Assembly (NCBI GenBank): GCA_905203765.1
Contig: CAJKXC010000001.1
Coordinates: forward strand, 62,001 to 126,000
DNA from: an uncultured Bacteroides sp.
Lineage (GTDB): Bacteria; Bacteroidota; Bacteroidia; Bacteroidales; Bacteroidaceae
DNA: 64,000 nucleotides
Reading direction: 5' to 3'
Made by a program: the position numbers and the translations under genes. The notes beneath the pieces are model-generated. The model was not told the origin of the DNA. It did not search any database and saw only the letters and a program-made list of their open reading frames with translations. Positions within the stretch are counted from its first letter, which is position 1. The number at the start of each line of letters is the position of its first letter. Below, one piece after another: positions 18,701-27,607 of the stretch.

Positions 18701-19740
18701 TACCGAAGGTCATCCCTGGGATAGAACTTCTCGAAATAAGTCCATTGATACGGGTAATAGTTCACTCCGCCGAAATAGGAACCTATCCACATGCCGTTCT
18801 CCTTGTCGCGACAGAGCGAATAGATGGCATTGTCCGACAAGGCATAAGAGTCGTCCTGATTGGGAACCGTGAGATGAGTCACTTTATCGGTTGTCAGCTT
18901 GTAGATGTACAAGCCGGACTCGGCACCTACCCACAGTTCGTCGTCCGACCTGAACTGCAACGCGCGCACATAAGTATTCAAGAGCCTGCGCGTCTTGCCG
19001 TTGGTCAGGTTTATCTCGGTCAAGCCATTGAGCGAGGCGATATAGACACAGTTATGAGGGCCGTTGACCTGCCAGTTGATGATGTCTCCCTTGAAAATCT
19101 CGTTCCCGTCGGCATCTTTGAAAGCCTGTAAGGGAGTTTCAAAGTTATCCCTTGTATAGTAAAGATTGTCGGCATAGAGAGCCAGCCAACAAGTATTTCC
19201 GTTCAGCCAAAAGCGCGTAACGTTGGCAAGTCCCGAATCGTACAGATAGTTCAACAGTTGTTTTTCACCGGGCTTATAGCAAAAAAGTCCCTGGTTCTCC
19301 ACCGATATCCAAACGTTATCCTGCTCGTCGCTTCCTATCATGGTGACAAAGTCCCTGATGGCCTGCCCCTTGTCGCCCACCTGGTTAAAGGCAGTGAAAG
19401 AATCGCGCACCGGGTCATAAATAAAGACTCCGCCATCGGTTCCTATCCAGATATTCCCTTCGTGGTCTTCATAAAGCGCGGTGATGAAGTTCTTCCCCAA
19501 ATCGGAGTTTTCCTTCTTGTATACGCGGAAAGCGATTCCGTCATACCGGTTCAGACCATCTTTTGTCCCGAACCACATGAACCCGTTCTTATCTTGCAGA
19601 ATCTGATAAACCGTATTCTGCGAAAGCCCGTTGCGGATATCCATCGTCCGGAAGTAGTAATGAACAGAATTTTGTGCATAGCAGGGCAATGCCGCTACTA
19701 TGCACAAACAGAGGAAAAACTTTAGAATGATTCGTTTCAT
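15787..19740 (-). CDS. Hybrid two-component system regulator (HTCS)
   Basis: 1317 residues. A signal peptide (1-22) is followed by periplasmic beta-propeller repeats (WFGTKDGL, WIGTDGG, WVGTTSGL) to about residue 690, then a Y_Y_Y domain (YKLEGFDREWY), one transmembrane segment near 775-800, and a histidine kinase with phosphoacceptor H829 (NVAHEIRTPL) and ATP-binding domain (TNAMKYSE; GTGIGLALA). A receiver domain follows with D1120 (VITDIMMPEMDG), then a C-terminal AraC-type helix-turn-helix (GFNTPSYFTKCFQKQFG). It is expected to sense a PUL-derived oligosaccharide in the periplasm and activate the flanking susCD operons. It starts 27 bp after the GH2 gene, suggesting co-transcription. Confidence 0.96.
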   Translation of the reverse strand: MKRIILKFFLCLCIVAALPCYAQNSVHYYFRTMDIRNGLSQNTVYQILQDKNGFMWFGTKDGLNRYDGIAFRVYKKENSDLGKNFITALYEDHEGNIWIGTDGGVFIYDPVRDSFTAFNQVGDKGQAIRDFVTMIGSDEQDNVWISVENQGLFCYKPGEKQLLNYLYDSGLANVTRFWLNGNTCWLALYADNLYYTRDNFETPLQAFKDADGNEIFKGDIINWQVNGPHNCVYIASLNGLTEINLTNGKTRRLLNTYVRALQFRSDDELWVGAESGLYIYKLTTDKVTHLTVPNQDDSYALSDNAIYSLCRDKENGMWIGSYFGGVNYYPYQWTYFEKFYPRDDLRYFGRRVREICESNDGTLWIGTEDKGLFNFDPKTGKIEPFEHPAIYQNVHGLCMDGDDLWVGTFSGGLNRVNLRTRQVRHYSKGESENSMIANDAFAICKTTTGDVWVGTTSGLLKYNRSTDDFTRIPQLRNMFTYSILEDFNGNLWFATFSNGVFCYNVRTQQWRNYLSNEKDSTSLSYNKVISIYEDSKKRLWFMTLGEGFCRYNPETDNFTRYDMSQGFPSNTIYKMVEDKRGNLWITSNYGLVCFNPDTGSKHAYTTANGLLSNQFNFQSGYCDKEGRIYLGSINGFIAFDPETFVDNTFLPPVVITDFYLFNKRLSVNSPDSPLKKSIIYSDEIELEANQNSFSFQVAALSYQAPEMNGLEYKLEGFDREWYAVGRNSTINYSNLPYGSYKLRIKGSNSDGKWNEKERVLDIHIRPPFYLSVWAYVIYMVLALCSLAAIIFYFRRRTLLKHQQTMEKFEREKERELYASKIDFFTNVAHEIRTPLTLIKSPLENVLTSKSVSDEIRDDLEIMDLNTNRLLDLVNQLLDFRKTETQGFQLDFVECNVSELLQTTYKRFKPLAREKGLELTVDVPENLYASVDKEGLTKIISNLLTNAMKYSETYISIKLGVEGEKLVLSMCNDGAIVPVEMREEIFKPFIQYKTGVLRSVSGTGIGLALARSLAELHEGTLRMADSTESNCFLLTLPLKHAQTVTIGRKEPVASEGAAGEGGAEPASKQYRYTLLVVEDSLEMQSFVVKQLSSEYQVLTALNGVEALNVLKEHTVNLVITDIMMPEMDGLELCEHLKSELDYSHIPIILLTAKTTLQAKIEGMKLGADVYIEKPFSVEYLKVCVSNLLSNREKLRASFAHSPFVQTGTMAMTKADETFLKTLKEVVVANMQNPDFCLDDMASLLNMSRSSLNRKIKGILDMTPNDYIRLERLKKAAQLLKEGECKINEVCYMTGFNTPSYFTKCFQKQFGILPKDFVK

Positions 19741-19767
19741 ACCTCACATCCTATATAAGTGGAGAAT

Positions 19768-21585
19768 TTATTTCTTCAATGCGTTGCAAATGCGCTTGTT
19801 AGCTTCTCTGATACGAGCTTCGTCCATCTTTATCACCTTGCGGTCGTAGGTAATGAAACCGTTCACCTCTACTTCCACATCGGTGGTCTGCGTGTAGACG
19901 GCTGCCGAGAAGCCTCTGTCGATAAGCTGATACAGCATATCGGCGTACTTCACATATTCGTCCGTCACTTCTTTGGGAGAATTGAACTGAACATAGCCCC
20001 AGTTACGGTTCGGTTCCCAGATGTGGTCTTTCAGCACAAGGCCGATTCCGCCGTATTCACCGAGAACGGTAGCGCGTTGTGCATCATACAGGTACATTTC
20101 CGGATGCGGATAATTATGAAGGTCGAGCATATCGCCACAAGTATAATGATTACCGCCACTTGCCGGATTCACCAGACGGGTCGGGTCGTATTGTTTCGTC
20201 CATTCTGCTATTTCGGGAGTCTTGAACTGTCCCCAAGCCTCGTTGAAAGGAATCCAGGTACCGATGCAAGGATAAGAATAGAGGCAGTCCATGATTTCCT
20301 TCCATTCCTTGCGATAGCAGGCTTCCGATTCTGCCGAACGCTTCATCTCCGTTCCGTCAAAGTATTTGCGGTTCTGCCATTCGGGGTTGCGGTCACCGCT
20401 CGGCATATCCTGCCATACGATGATACCCAGTTGGTCGCAATGCGTGTACCAGCGGGCAGGTTCTACCTTGATGTGCTTACGAATCATGTTAAAGCCGAAA
20501 TCTTTCGTCTTTTGGACATCGTACAGTAATGCCTCATCCGTGGGAGCTGTGTACAAGCCGTCGGGCCACCAGCCCTGGTCCAGCGGACCGAACTGGAACA
20601 GTGCCTCATTATTCAGTTCCAGGCGCACAATGCCGTTGGCATCGCGACGGGTGGAATATTTGCGCATAGCTGCATAGCTATCTACCTTATCCAGTACTTT
20701 ATCACCGCTTTTAAGGGTTACTTTGAGCGTATAAAGGAAAGGGGAATCGGGACTCCACAGTTTGGCATCCTGGGGCATAGCCACTTCTACGGGTTCTGCA
20801 TTGATACTCTTGCCGGTTGCTACCAGTTGATTGCCGTCGTAAACGCTCACTTCTACAAGGTCTGCGGCATTGCATTCGCTCAGTTCTGCTTTTACAGTCA
20901 GCAGATTGCGGTCGATATCAGGAGTAATGCGGAGATTCTCGATGTGTTTGGCAGCAACAGGTTCCAGCCATACCGTCTGCCAGATGCCGGAAACGGGAGT
21001 GTACCAGATACCTTCGGGATTGCTGACTTGCTTGCCGCGCGGCTGAGGACCTTTATCCGTAGGGTCCCAAACCTTTACCACCAGACGGTTGTTGCCTTTG
21101 GCAGATAAAGCGGCAGTTACATCGAAAGAGAAAGGAGTAAATCCACCGGTATGGCTTCCTACCTTGACATCGTTCACCCACACATCGGTCTTCCAGTCTA
21201 CAGCGCCGAAGTGCAGCAGCACTTTCTTGCCGCGCCAAGCTGCCGGAACATCAAAACTGCGTTGATAAATCAGTTCCTGTTTCTCGTTGATGCGCTTTCC
21301 TACTCCCGAAAGGGAAGATTCCACCGCAAAGGGTACCAGGATCTTACCGTCAAAGGTAGCGGGTATTTGTTCGCCTTTATTAATTATGGTATAGTCCCAC
21401 AGACCATTCAGATTTTTCCAGTCGCTCCGCTCCATGATGGGACGGGGATATTCGGGCAATACATTGGAAGGATCTATCCGGGATGCCCAATCCGTTTTGA
21501 TTTTATCACCTACCGGGCTCCATTGCGCCCAGCTTCCGATTGCAAATAACGTCAAGAGAGACGATAGGAGAAGTACTCTTTTCAT
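19768..21585 (-). CDS. GH2 family glycosidase
   Basis: 605 residues with a signal peptide ending around SWAQ. Domain order is the GH2 sugar-binding jelly roll (GLWDYTI; HFGAVDWKTDVWVND), an immunoglobulin-like domain and a TIM barrel. General acid E449 (WIPFNEAWGQ) and nucleophile E510 (VLGEYGG) are in place. It lacks the extra C-terminal domains of large beta-galactosidases. Activity could be beta-galactosidase, beta-glucuronidase or a related arabinopyranosidase; sequence alone does not decide. It has its own -7 box and precedes the HTCS, which is unusual because the enzyme would then be expressed together with its sensor. Confidence 0.9.
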   Translation of the reverse strand: MKRVLLLSSLLTLFAIGSWAQWSPVGDKIKTDWASRIDPSNVLPEYPRPIMERSDWKNLNGLWDYTIINKGEQIPATFDGKILVPFAVESSLSGVGKRINEKQELIYQRSFDVPAAWRGKKVLLHFGAVDWKTDVWVNDVKVGSHTGGFTPFSFDVTAALSAKGNNRLVVKVWDPTDKGPQPRGKQVSNPEGIWYTPVSGIWQTVWLEPVAAKHIENLRITPDIDRNLLTVKAELSECNAADLVEVSVYDGNQLVATGKSINAEPVEVAMPQDAKLWSPDSPFLYTLKVTLKSGDKVLDKVDSYAAMRKYSTRRDANGIVRLELNNEALFQFGPLDQGWWPDGLYTAPTDEALLYDVQKTKDFGFNMIRKHIKVEPARWYTHCDQLGIIVWQDMPSGDRNPEWQNRKYFDGTEMKRSAESEACYRKEWKEIMDCLYSYPCIGTWIPFNEAWGQFKTPEIAEWTKQYDPTRLVNPASGGNHYTCGDMLDLHNYPHPEMYLYDAQRATVLGEYGGIGLVLKDHIWEPNRNWGYVQFNSPKEVTDEYVKYADMLYQLIDRGFSAAVYTQTTDVEVEVNGFITYDRKVIKMDEARIREANKRICNALKK

Positions 21586-21617
21586 AGTATTGTTACTTTT
21601 ATTGGTTTCAACGGTGG

Positions 21618-21625
21618 CAAAGATA
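21618..21625 (-). promoter_or_regulatory. Candidate -7 box for GH2-HTCS
   Basis: Minus-strand TATCTTTG, an exact match to TAnnTTTG, 32 bp before the GH2 start codon. This supports a separate transcript for GH2 and HTCS rather than read-through from susD2 only. Confidence 0.65.
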
Positions 21626-21712
21626 AGCGGATTCGGAGATATATACTAAAACTTTAGAACCAATAAATAACACTTTTCGCGCTTTCGGGGTAGGTAGAGG
21701 ATGATTTTAGAG

Positions 21713-21867
21713 CACCACAGAGGACACAGAGTCCCACAGAGTTTTTAGAGAAACGCGGATTCACGCAGATTTTCGCAAAGAGAAAAAGAAGTATGAATAA
21801 TCTGTGTGAATCTGCGTAAATCTGCGTTTTGTTTCCCCCTCTGTGGGACTCTGTGTCCTCTGTGGTG
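21713..21867. repeat. Large stem-loop with perfect 29-bp arms after susD2
   Basis: Bases 21713-21741 and 21839-21867 are perfect 29-bp inverted repeats. Nested inside, 21751-21771 and 21809-21829 pair over 21 bases with two mismatches. The structure begins 10 bp beyond the susD2 stop. Inner arms carry the theme CGCGGATTCACGCAGATT, resembling the palindrome at 55122-55196, so this may be a member of a dispersed repeat family. It may terminate or protect the susCD transcript. Confidence 0.88.
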
Positions 21868-21877
21868 AATCAAATTA

Positions 21878-23371
21878 TTATCTGTATCCTTCGTTCTGCT
21901 GATTCTTCAGCGCCGGATTCGCATTGATTTCATCCTGCGAGATAGGAAGGACAATCTTCCCGAAAGTGCGGTCTATTGTCTTTTCGCGATGGCTGACCGG
22001 TACACTTTGGAAATCATCGTTGAATTCGATGGTTCTGTTCATTCGTATCATATCAAAGAAACGTTGTCCTTCGGCAAAAAGCTCTTTGCTGCGTTCGTCC
22101 AGAATCATGTCATCAGTGATGGTGGAAGCAGTGGCGGGCGCTAATTGCGGAGCACGCTTACGGATTTCGTTCAGATAACCGGCAGCAACGTCCGCACCGG
22201 CATCTGCTTTTGTAGAATGCAGGGCAGCCTCAGCAGCAATCAGGTATATCTCGGAGAGACGGATGATTTTGATGTTGACGGCTGTATTGGTAGCTTTGCC
22301 GTCACCCGGCAGCGAGGTGCCGCCCATATACTTGTAGCAAGCGCCTTTGCGTTCAATGTCAAAGTCATACCAATATTCATCGTTGTCCATTACACCCCAA
22401 CGGACATCAGTCTCATCCTCACCCAGACGGTTCAGGAAGTAATCGCTGGCAAGATACCAGCCCATAGCGTTCTTCAGTTGTCCATAACGCATTAAATAGA
22501 AGCCTAAAGAAGAAGTTCCCAAATCGGACTCTTCAGTAGTGATACCTAATTCGAAGATAGACTCGGAACCGAATTGCTTGCTCCAGGAAGCAGTCCACTG
22601 TTCAGGAGTATAGAGCTCGTATTTGCCACTTCCTATAACTTCACGGGCTGCGGTCAGCGCACCGTCATAATCTTCCATATAAAGCTTTACACGGGCTTGC
22701 AGGGCTATGTTGGCGTAGTAACCTATATATCCGTTCTGCTTCGACTTGTCTTCGGAAAGAAAAGTGGCGCCATCCGACAAATCCTGCAATATTTGCCGGT
22801 AGTTTTCTTCGACAGTGGCGCGGGTGGGTTGTGCCTGCACTGTTAGAGGTTCGGTAATATTAGGTACGCCATAAGCAGTCTTGTCATAATTGTAAGGAAG
22901 CCCGTAGAGGCGAACCAGGTCGAAATAAAACAACGCACGAAGCGTCAGTGCCTGCCCCTTGACATAAGAGAAATCTTCCAAACTGCCTTTTTCTTCCTGC
23001 TCATTAATATTTTTCAGCAGTGAGTTCACCTGTAAGATGCAATAATATCCACGACTCCAAAAGCTGGAATAACTGCCACTATTAGGCTCATGATTAAACG
23101 TATAGAATGCATCGAGTCCACGTCCGGCAGAGAAAATCGTGAGGTCGCCCCCTTTGGCATCGCCATACATAAAGAAGTTTCTCCCGTAATAAGATGAAGA
23201 CGTCATCGCACTCATCACACCATTCAGAGCCACTTTGGCATCGGCCACGGTAGAAATAGCACCATTCGCATTACCGGAGTTGGTAGGTTGCATATCCAAA
23301 AAGTCATCACACGAAGTGAATGTAAAAGCACTTAAGACAACAAGTGCCAATAAATGATATATCTTTTTCAT
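21878..23371 (-). CDS. SusD-family surface glycan-binding lipoprotein (SusD2)
   Basis: 497 residues. The leader MKKIYHLLAL ends in lipobox TTSC-like FTSC (Cys21) followed by DD, consistent with surface display. The SusD N-terminal domain (LDMQPTNSGN, ALTLRALFYFDLVRLYG) and the C-terminal RLSEIYLIAAEAAL and ELFAEGQRFFDMIR motifs are clear. It pairs with SusC2, encoded 20 bp upstream. It differs strongly from SusD1, so the two pairs probably capture different glycans or fragments. Confidence 0.95.
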   Translation of the reverse strand: MKKIYHLLALVVLSAFTFTSCDDFLDMQPTNSGNANGAISTVADAKVALNGVMSAMTSSSYYGRNFFMYGDAKGGDLTIFSAGRGLDAFYTFNHEPNSGSYSSFWSRGYYCILQVNSLLKNINEQEEKGSLEDFSYVKGQALTLRALFYFDLVRLYGLPYNYDKTAYGVPNITEPLTVQAQPTRATVEENYRQILQDLSDGATFLSEDKSKQNGYIGYYANIALQARVKLYMEDYDGALTAAREVIGSGKYELYTPEQWTASWSKQFGSESIFELGITTEESDLGTSSLGFYLMRYGQLKNAMGWYLASDYFLNRLGEDETDVRWGVMDNDEYWYDFDIERKGACYKYMGGTSLPGDGKATNTAVNIKIIRLSEIYLIAAEAALHSTKADAGADVAAGYLNEIRKRAPQLAPATASTITDDMILDERSKELFAEGQRFFDMIRMNRTIEFNDDFQSVPVSHREKTIDRTFGKIVLPISQDEINANPALKNQQNEGYR

Positions 23372-23391
23372 TGTATTTCTTCTCCTATTCT

Positions 23392-26300
23392 TTAAAATTT
23401 CAACTCAACGCCTATTACGAATGTCTTTCCGATAGGTGTTTCCCAACCGCGTGTACCGTATTCGTTCACTTCAGGGTCGGCATCCTTATACTTGGATATT
23501 GTCCAGAGATTGCTGGCGCTGAAGAATACGCGTGCATTCTCGATAAAGACTTTACGTGTCATTGTCTTGGGCAAAGTATAAGCCAGTGAGAGATTCTTCA
23601 AACGCAGATAACTGGCATTGAAGAGGTGGCGGGTACTATACTCCATCGGGTCTGTCAGGTCGAGGCCTTCGATACGGGGCTCCGTACCGTTGGTATGTTC
23701 CGGTGTCCAAAGGTTGTCGTAGTAGTTCTTTGAACGGATACGCTCCCAGTAGTAACCATCGTCCGCCACATCCTTGTAGGCTCCGTCGTACAGGTCGCCG
23801 CCTATCTTGTAGGTGAAACCCAGGGAGAGGGCAATGCCCTTGTAGGAGACGGAAGTATTGAAACCACCGTAAACTTTAGGAACAGCGTTGCCGATAATTG
23901 TATAGTTGGCATCATTGTAGTCGTACGTAGCGCCACGTCCGTTGTACTCAAAGTCTCCGGCTTTCGGATTCTTAGGGTCGTTCACGTAGTACACGCTCTT
24001 ACCGTTGGTCTTGTCTACCCCCGCCCATTCGTAACCATAGAAAGCCAGGGTCGATTCTCCTTCTCTATATACGTACTGTGCACGGTCATCGCTACCGGTG
24101 GGATCATACCAGATAATGTCGGAACCGCCATACAGTTCTTTCACTTCAGAACTCAGGAAGGTGGCATTGGCACTGGCGCTCCACAACCACATTCCGTTAT
24201 CTATGATGTCACCGCCAAGTTCCACTTCCACCCCGTGGTTATTGATGCGTCCCACATTCTGCAAGGTAGAAGAGAGACCTGTTACCATGGAGATGGGCAC
24301 GTCTTGCAACAGGTTCTTGGAATCGCGGTTGAAGTACTCTAACGTACCACGCAGCCGTTGACCGAAAAAGCCGAAATCGATGCCGACATTGGTGCTGTAA
24401 CTGGTCTCCCAGGACAGTTTGTCGTTGGCAATCGTGGTGATGGTTCCACCCGGATTGCCCAGGTATTTATTGGTATAACTCATCAGGCTCATATACCCGT
24501 AATTATCCGAAGGCAGCGTACCGTTGACGCCATAAGAAGCGCGCACACGCAGGTTGCTCAGGAAAGAAAGATTGCTCATGAAGTCTTCCTTGATGATATT
24601 CCAGGCTCCTGCCACAGACCAGAAGTTACCCCAACGGTCATCCTTGCTGAGACGGGAAGAACCGTCGCGACGGAAAGAGCCGGAAATGAAGTAACGGTCA
24701 TCGTAATTATAATCCAACTTGGAAAGAACGGAAACCATCGAATTTCCCCAGGAATATCCGGCGGAAGTCTGTGTTCCGGCAGTGGAAACCGTGTGGATAG
24801 TGCTGGTTGCAAGGTTGCTTCCGGAAGCACGCACATAGTCCGCCTTGTTCTTCTCAGCCTCAAAACCAACCATAGCGCCTATGGTGTGCTTGTCAAAAGT
24901 ACCACTATAATTGGCTGTGGTAGAAGAAACCATCTTCTCGTAAGTAGTGCGGTATTCGCTGACGTTTCCGTTATCGGACGAGCCATTATAGTGGTCGGCA
25001 CTATAATAGATGTGGTCCTTCACAGCGGTATTATCGTAGGAATAGATTGAACGAAGGTCTAAACCGGGCATCAGATGCAACGTCAAGGTCTCGGCCGCCA
25101 TAATTTTAGTGTTGGTAGAGTTATTCTCCCATTCCTTATTATAGTAAAGTCCGTTATAAGCATAGCTGCCGTAACGTTCGGTCCAGGGTTCGCCTGTCTT
25201 ATAGTCGGTAGGCCAATAAAGCCCCCACAGCAAGTTACGGGTCTGCATAAAATAGTTGCTGCCCGTGCTGCGGGTATCGTTGTAACCGCTCTTCTTGGTG
25301 CGTGCCAAGCTGGCATTGGTAGTCAGTTCTAAGAACTTGCCCACCTTCTGCGTCAGATTCAGACGACCGGATACGCGGTCGAAGCTATTCACCTTCAAAC
25401 GGCCTTCATCCTGGGTATAAGATACTGAGGTATAATAATTCGTATTCTGCGTAGCACCGCTCACCGACATATCGTAAGTCTGATAAACGGCGGTACGGAA
25501 GTACGCCTTGTCCCAATCGTAATACTTGCCACCGCGGCCGGAGTTGTCGTACTCGCCGATGTTGACGTTCTCGTAAGCTCCTGTTCCGTTCGTAGTAAAC
25601 TGGTAACCATGCTGGTTGAAACGGTCGTTCAACTGTTCCAATGCCCACGCCGAAGCCTGTGCATCACTCTGCCCCTTACCGGCAGTACGGCTATCGTGAA
25701 ATACGGTATATAGCATATTCACATTCTCCTGCACACTCGCCGTCTCGTAGTTATCCGTCGCCCAGCAAGGAGTGAAACCGACTTCTGCCTTCAGCGTCAC
25801 CACCGGTTTGCCAATCTGCCCCTTCTTGGTAGTAATCAGGATAACACCGTTTGCCGCACGCGAACCGTAGAGCGAAGAGGCCGCCGCATCTTTCAACACC
25901 GAGATAGACTCGATATCTTCGGGGTTCAGCGTATTCATAATGTTATTGGTAGAATACAGCTCACTGCTCATCTGCCCGGTGTTTCCCGAAGAAACAGGTA
26001 CGCCATCCACCACATACAACGGCTCGTTGCCTGCATTCATAGAACCGATACCACGGATGCGGATGGCGGGTGCGGAACCTGCCTGACCGGAATTATTGGT
26101 CAGTTGCAAACCGGCAACCTTGCCATTCAGCGCATTTTCAAAACTGGTAGTAGGAATATCTTTTAGCGCATCTGCCTTCACCAGTGAGGCGGAACCGGCA
26201 TAGCTGCTTTTCTTTGCCGTGCCGTATGCCACCACCATCACTTCATCCAGCAGTTCCGAGTCCGCTTTCAATATCACCTTCATATCGGGTGCGATAGGAA

Positions 26301-26553
26301 CTTCCACTTTACGCATCCCCACAAAAGAGACAACCAATGTCTTTGCCGTGCCCGGTACATTCAAGATTGTAAATTTACCTTCGATATCGGTCACTGCTCC
26401 CAGTGTTGTACCTTTCACCAATACCGATGCCCCAATAATCGGCTCATTGTTGTCCTCGGCAAACACCGTTCCCGAAACTTTGGACGTTTGAGCCATCACC
26501 CCCATGCTTACAAACAAGCACGTGATGAGTAACCAGAAGAATCTTTTTCTCAT
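23392..26553 (-). CDS. SusC-family TonB-dependent glycan transporter (SusC2)
   Basis: 1053 residues. A signal peptide (cleavage near VMAQ) is followed by a CarboxypepD_reg-like domain (SGTVFAEDNNEPIIGA), a TonB-box-like LDEVMVVAYG, a plug (AIRIRGIGSMNAGNEPL, SSLYGSRAANGVI) and a barrel ending in Phe (VIGVELKF). It transports oligosaccharides with SusD2. It leads the minus-strand PUL and has a -7 box 57 bp before its start. Confidence 0.96.
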   Translation of the reverse strand: MRKRFFWLLITCLFVSMGVMAQTSKVSGTVFAEDNNEPIIGASVLVKGTTLGAVTDIEGKFTILNVPGTAKTLVVSFVGMRKVEVPIAPDMKVILKADSELLDEVMVVAYGTAKKSSYAGSASLVKADALKDIPTTSFENALNGKVAGLQLTNNSGQAGSAPAIRIRGIGSMNAGNEPLYVVDGVPVSSGNTGQMSSELYSTNNIMNTLNPEDIESISVLKDAAASSLYGSRAANGVILITTKKGQIGKPVVTLKAEVGFTPCWATDNYETASVQENVNMLYTVFHDSRTAGKGQSDAQASAWALEQLNDRFNQHGYQFTTNGTGAYENVNIGEYDNSGRGGKYYDWDKAYFRTAVYQTYDMSVSGATQNTNYYTSVSYTQDEGRLKVNSFDRVSGRLNLTQKVGKFLELTTNASLARTKKSGYNDTRSTGSNYFMQTRNLLWGLYWPTDYKTGEPWTERYGSYAYNGLYYNKEWENNSTNTKIMAAETLTLHLMPGLDLRSIYSYDNTAVKDHIYYSADHYNGSSDNGNVSEYRTTYEKMVSSTTANYSGTFDKHTIGAMVGFEAEKNKADYVRASGSNLATSTIHTVSTAGTQTSAGYSWGNSMVSVLSKLDYNYDDRYFISGSFRRDGSSRLSKDDRWGNFWSVAGAWNIIKEDFMSNLSFLSNLRVRASYGVNGTLPSDNYGYMSLMSYTNKYLGNPGGTITTIANDKLSWETSYSTNVGIDFGFFGQRLRGTLEYFNRDSKNLLQDVPISMVTGLSSTLQNVGRINNHGVEVELGGDIIDNGMWLWSASANATFLSSEVKELYGGSDIIWYDPTGSDDRAQYVYREGESTLAFYGYEWAGVDKTNGKSVYYVNDPKNPKAGDFEYNGRGATYDYNDANYTIIGNAVPKVYGGFNTSVSYKGIALSLGFTYKIGGDLYDGAYKDVADDGYYWERIRSKNYYDNLWTPEHTNGTEPRIEGLDLTDPMEYSTRHLFNASYLRLKNLSLAYTLPKTMTRKVFIENARVFFSASNLWTISKYKDADPEVNEYGTRGWETPIGKTFVIGVELKF

Positions 26554-26609
26554 AACTTCTCTGTCTTAAAATTAATCAATGCAAGTTGTCTATAAATATT
26601 CAATCCTTG

Positions 26610-26617
26610 CAAAGATA
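26610..26617 (-). promoter_or_regulatory. Candidate -7 box for susC2-susD2
   Basis: Minus-strand TATCTTTG, an exact TAnnTTTG match, 57 bp before the susC2 start codon. The stretch 26554-26744 is otherwise AT-rich and holds no gene. Confidence 0.6.
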
Positions 26618-26744
26618 TGTATCTTTTTCATAAAGTAAATCAACTTTAAGCAAAAAGTTTCATTTTGATTACGTTTTAAGCATAAAAAATGAAATAAGAT
26701 ACACAATAAGCCAGAAACAAAAACAAAAGAACAACGATTTTTTG

Positions 26745-27365
26745 TTAAAAGCAAACACTATTTGCCACCGTCTCTCCATCCGCACTGCGGAAACCAAGAT
26801 AGGCTACAAGTTCATCTTCCACCCATTCCTTCGGAATGTTCAATTCCGCCTTTTCATCGAAGCGGCAGGCAGTGGCATCACTATATACAGCTTTCCAACG
26901 CGTTTTGTCGAAGACCAGCAAAAGGGCAGCATCGGTAGCAGCAGCATTGCCTTCACCGCTATTGTCAGTCCACACAAAAGAAACATTGTCCGCAGTCTGT
27001 ACTGAGGTTGCCTGATGCACTGCGGTCAAGGAGCCACGGGAGACGAGCGCTTTTTCAAAATCGATGGTAAAGCCTTCGGCAGTTTCTGCTACAGCATTTT
27101 TCAGAAAAGAAGAGACTGCCGCATGGAAGGGATGCCCCGCCCCGGCAAATTCGCGATAACTGATACGCAAGAAAGGGGTAAGTGTGCGGGCAAACCGCAT
27201 GGCTACGGCAAACTTGCCGCGATATGCCTGCTGCCGCTCCGTCTGCGGATTGCTGACGTGCTGAGGACGGGACCGCACATAATATCCTGTTTTGCCTTTA
27301 CAACCTATCACATTGCCTATCTTGCCCGAAAAATCTCCGAAAATTCCATCTTTTGTCTGTGCCAT
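26745..27365 (-). CDS. DUF6266 family protein
   Basis: 206 residues from MAQTKDGIFG; the longer frame (start at 27443) adds a non-homologous N-terminus that overlaps the candidate promoter. The opening GIFGDFSGKIGNVIGCKGKTGYYVR is typical of the DUF6266 proteins common in Bacteroidetes, whose function is unknown. No signal peptide or membrane segment is seen. The C-terminal half (VSFVWTDNSGEGNAAATD; ALLLVFDK) looks like a beta-sandwich. It is a single gene with its own -7 box. Confidence 0.75.
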   Translation of the reverse strand: MAQTKDGIFGDFSGKIGNVIGCKGKTGYYVRSRPQHVSNPQTERQQAYRGKFAVAMRFARTLTPFLRISYREFAGAGHPFHAAVSSFLKNAVAETAEGFTIDFEKALVSRGSLTAVHQATSVQTADNVSFVWTDNSGEGNAAATDAALLLVFDKTRWKAVYSDATACRFDEKAELNIPKEWVEDELVAYLGFRSADGETVANSVCF

Positions 27366-27401
27366 AATTTTATGTTTTGTATGAGTAAATATTGATAACC
27401 A

Positions 27402-27409
27402 CAAAGGTA
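27402..27409 (-). promoter_or_regulatory. Candidate -7 box for the DUF6266 gene
   Basis: Minus-strand TACCTTTG, 36 bp before the MAQTKDG start codon. It supports the shorter start choice. Confidence 0.55.
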
Positions 27410-27481
27410 AGAATAAAGGATGAATAATATGAGGATTTTCCACGGATTAAAAAAAGTATCTGCAAGAGACCTTCTCCGTAG

Positions 27482-27552
27482 CAAGTCCAATACAACTCCA
27501 ATACAAGTCCAATGCAACTCCAATCTATAGTATTGGACTTGCATTGGATTTG
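27482..27552. repeat. 11-bp units, four direct then two inverted
   Basis: Four tandem 11-bp units (CAAGTCCAATA, CAACTCCAATA, CAAGTCCAATG, CAACTCCAATC) occupy 27482-27525. After a 5-bp spacer, two inverted units follow at 27531-27552. The array can fold into a hairpin with roughly 22-bp imperfect arms. It lies between the stop of the outer-membrane receptor gene (27608) and the DUF6266 gene. No T-run follows, so a simple terminator is not certain. Confidence 0.8.
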
Positions 27553-27607
27553 CAATGGATCAACAAAGGCAGAAATAGGGAGCAGGTAAGAGCCGAGAAA
27601 GGCAACG

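Noticed and set aside
27370..27555. Small minus-strand frame across the 11-bp repeats
   Set aside because: The peptide merely translates the repeat and overlaps the DUF6266 promoter.
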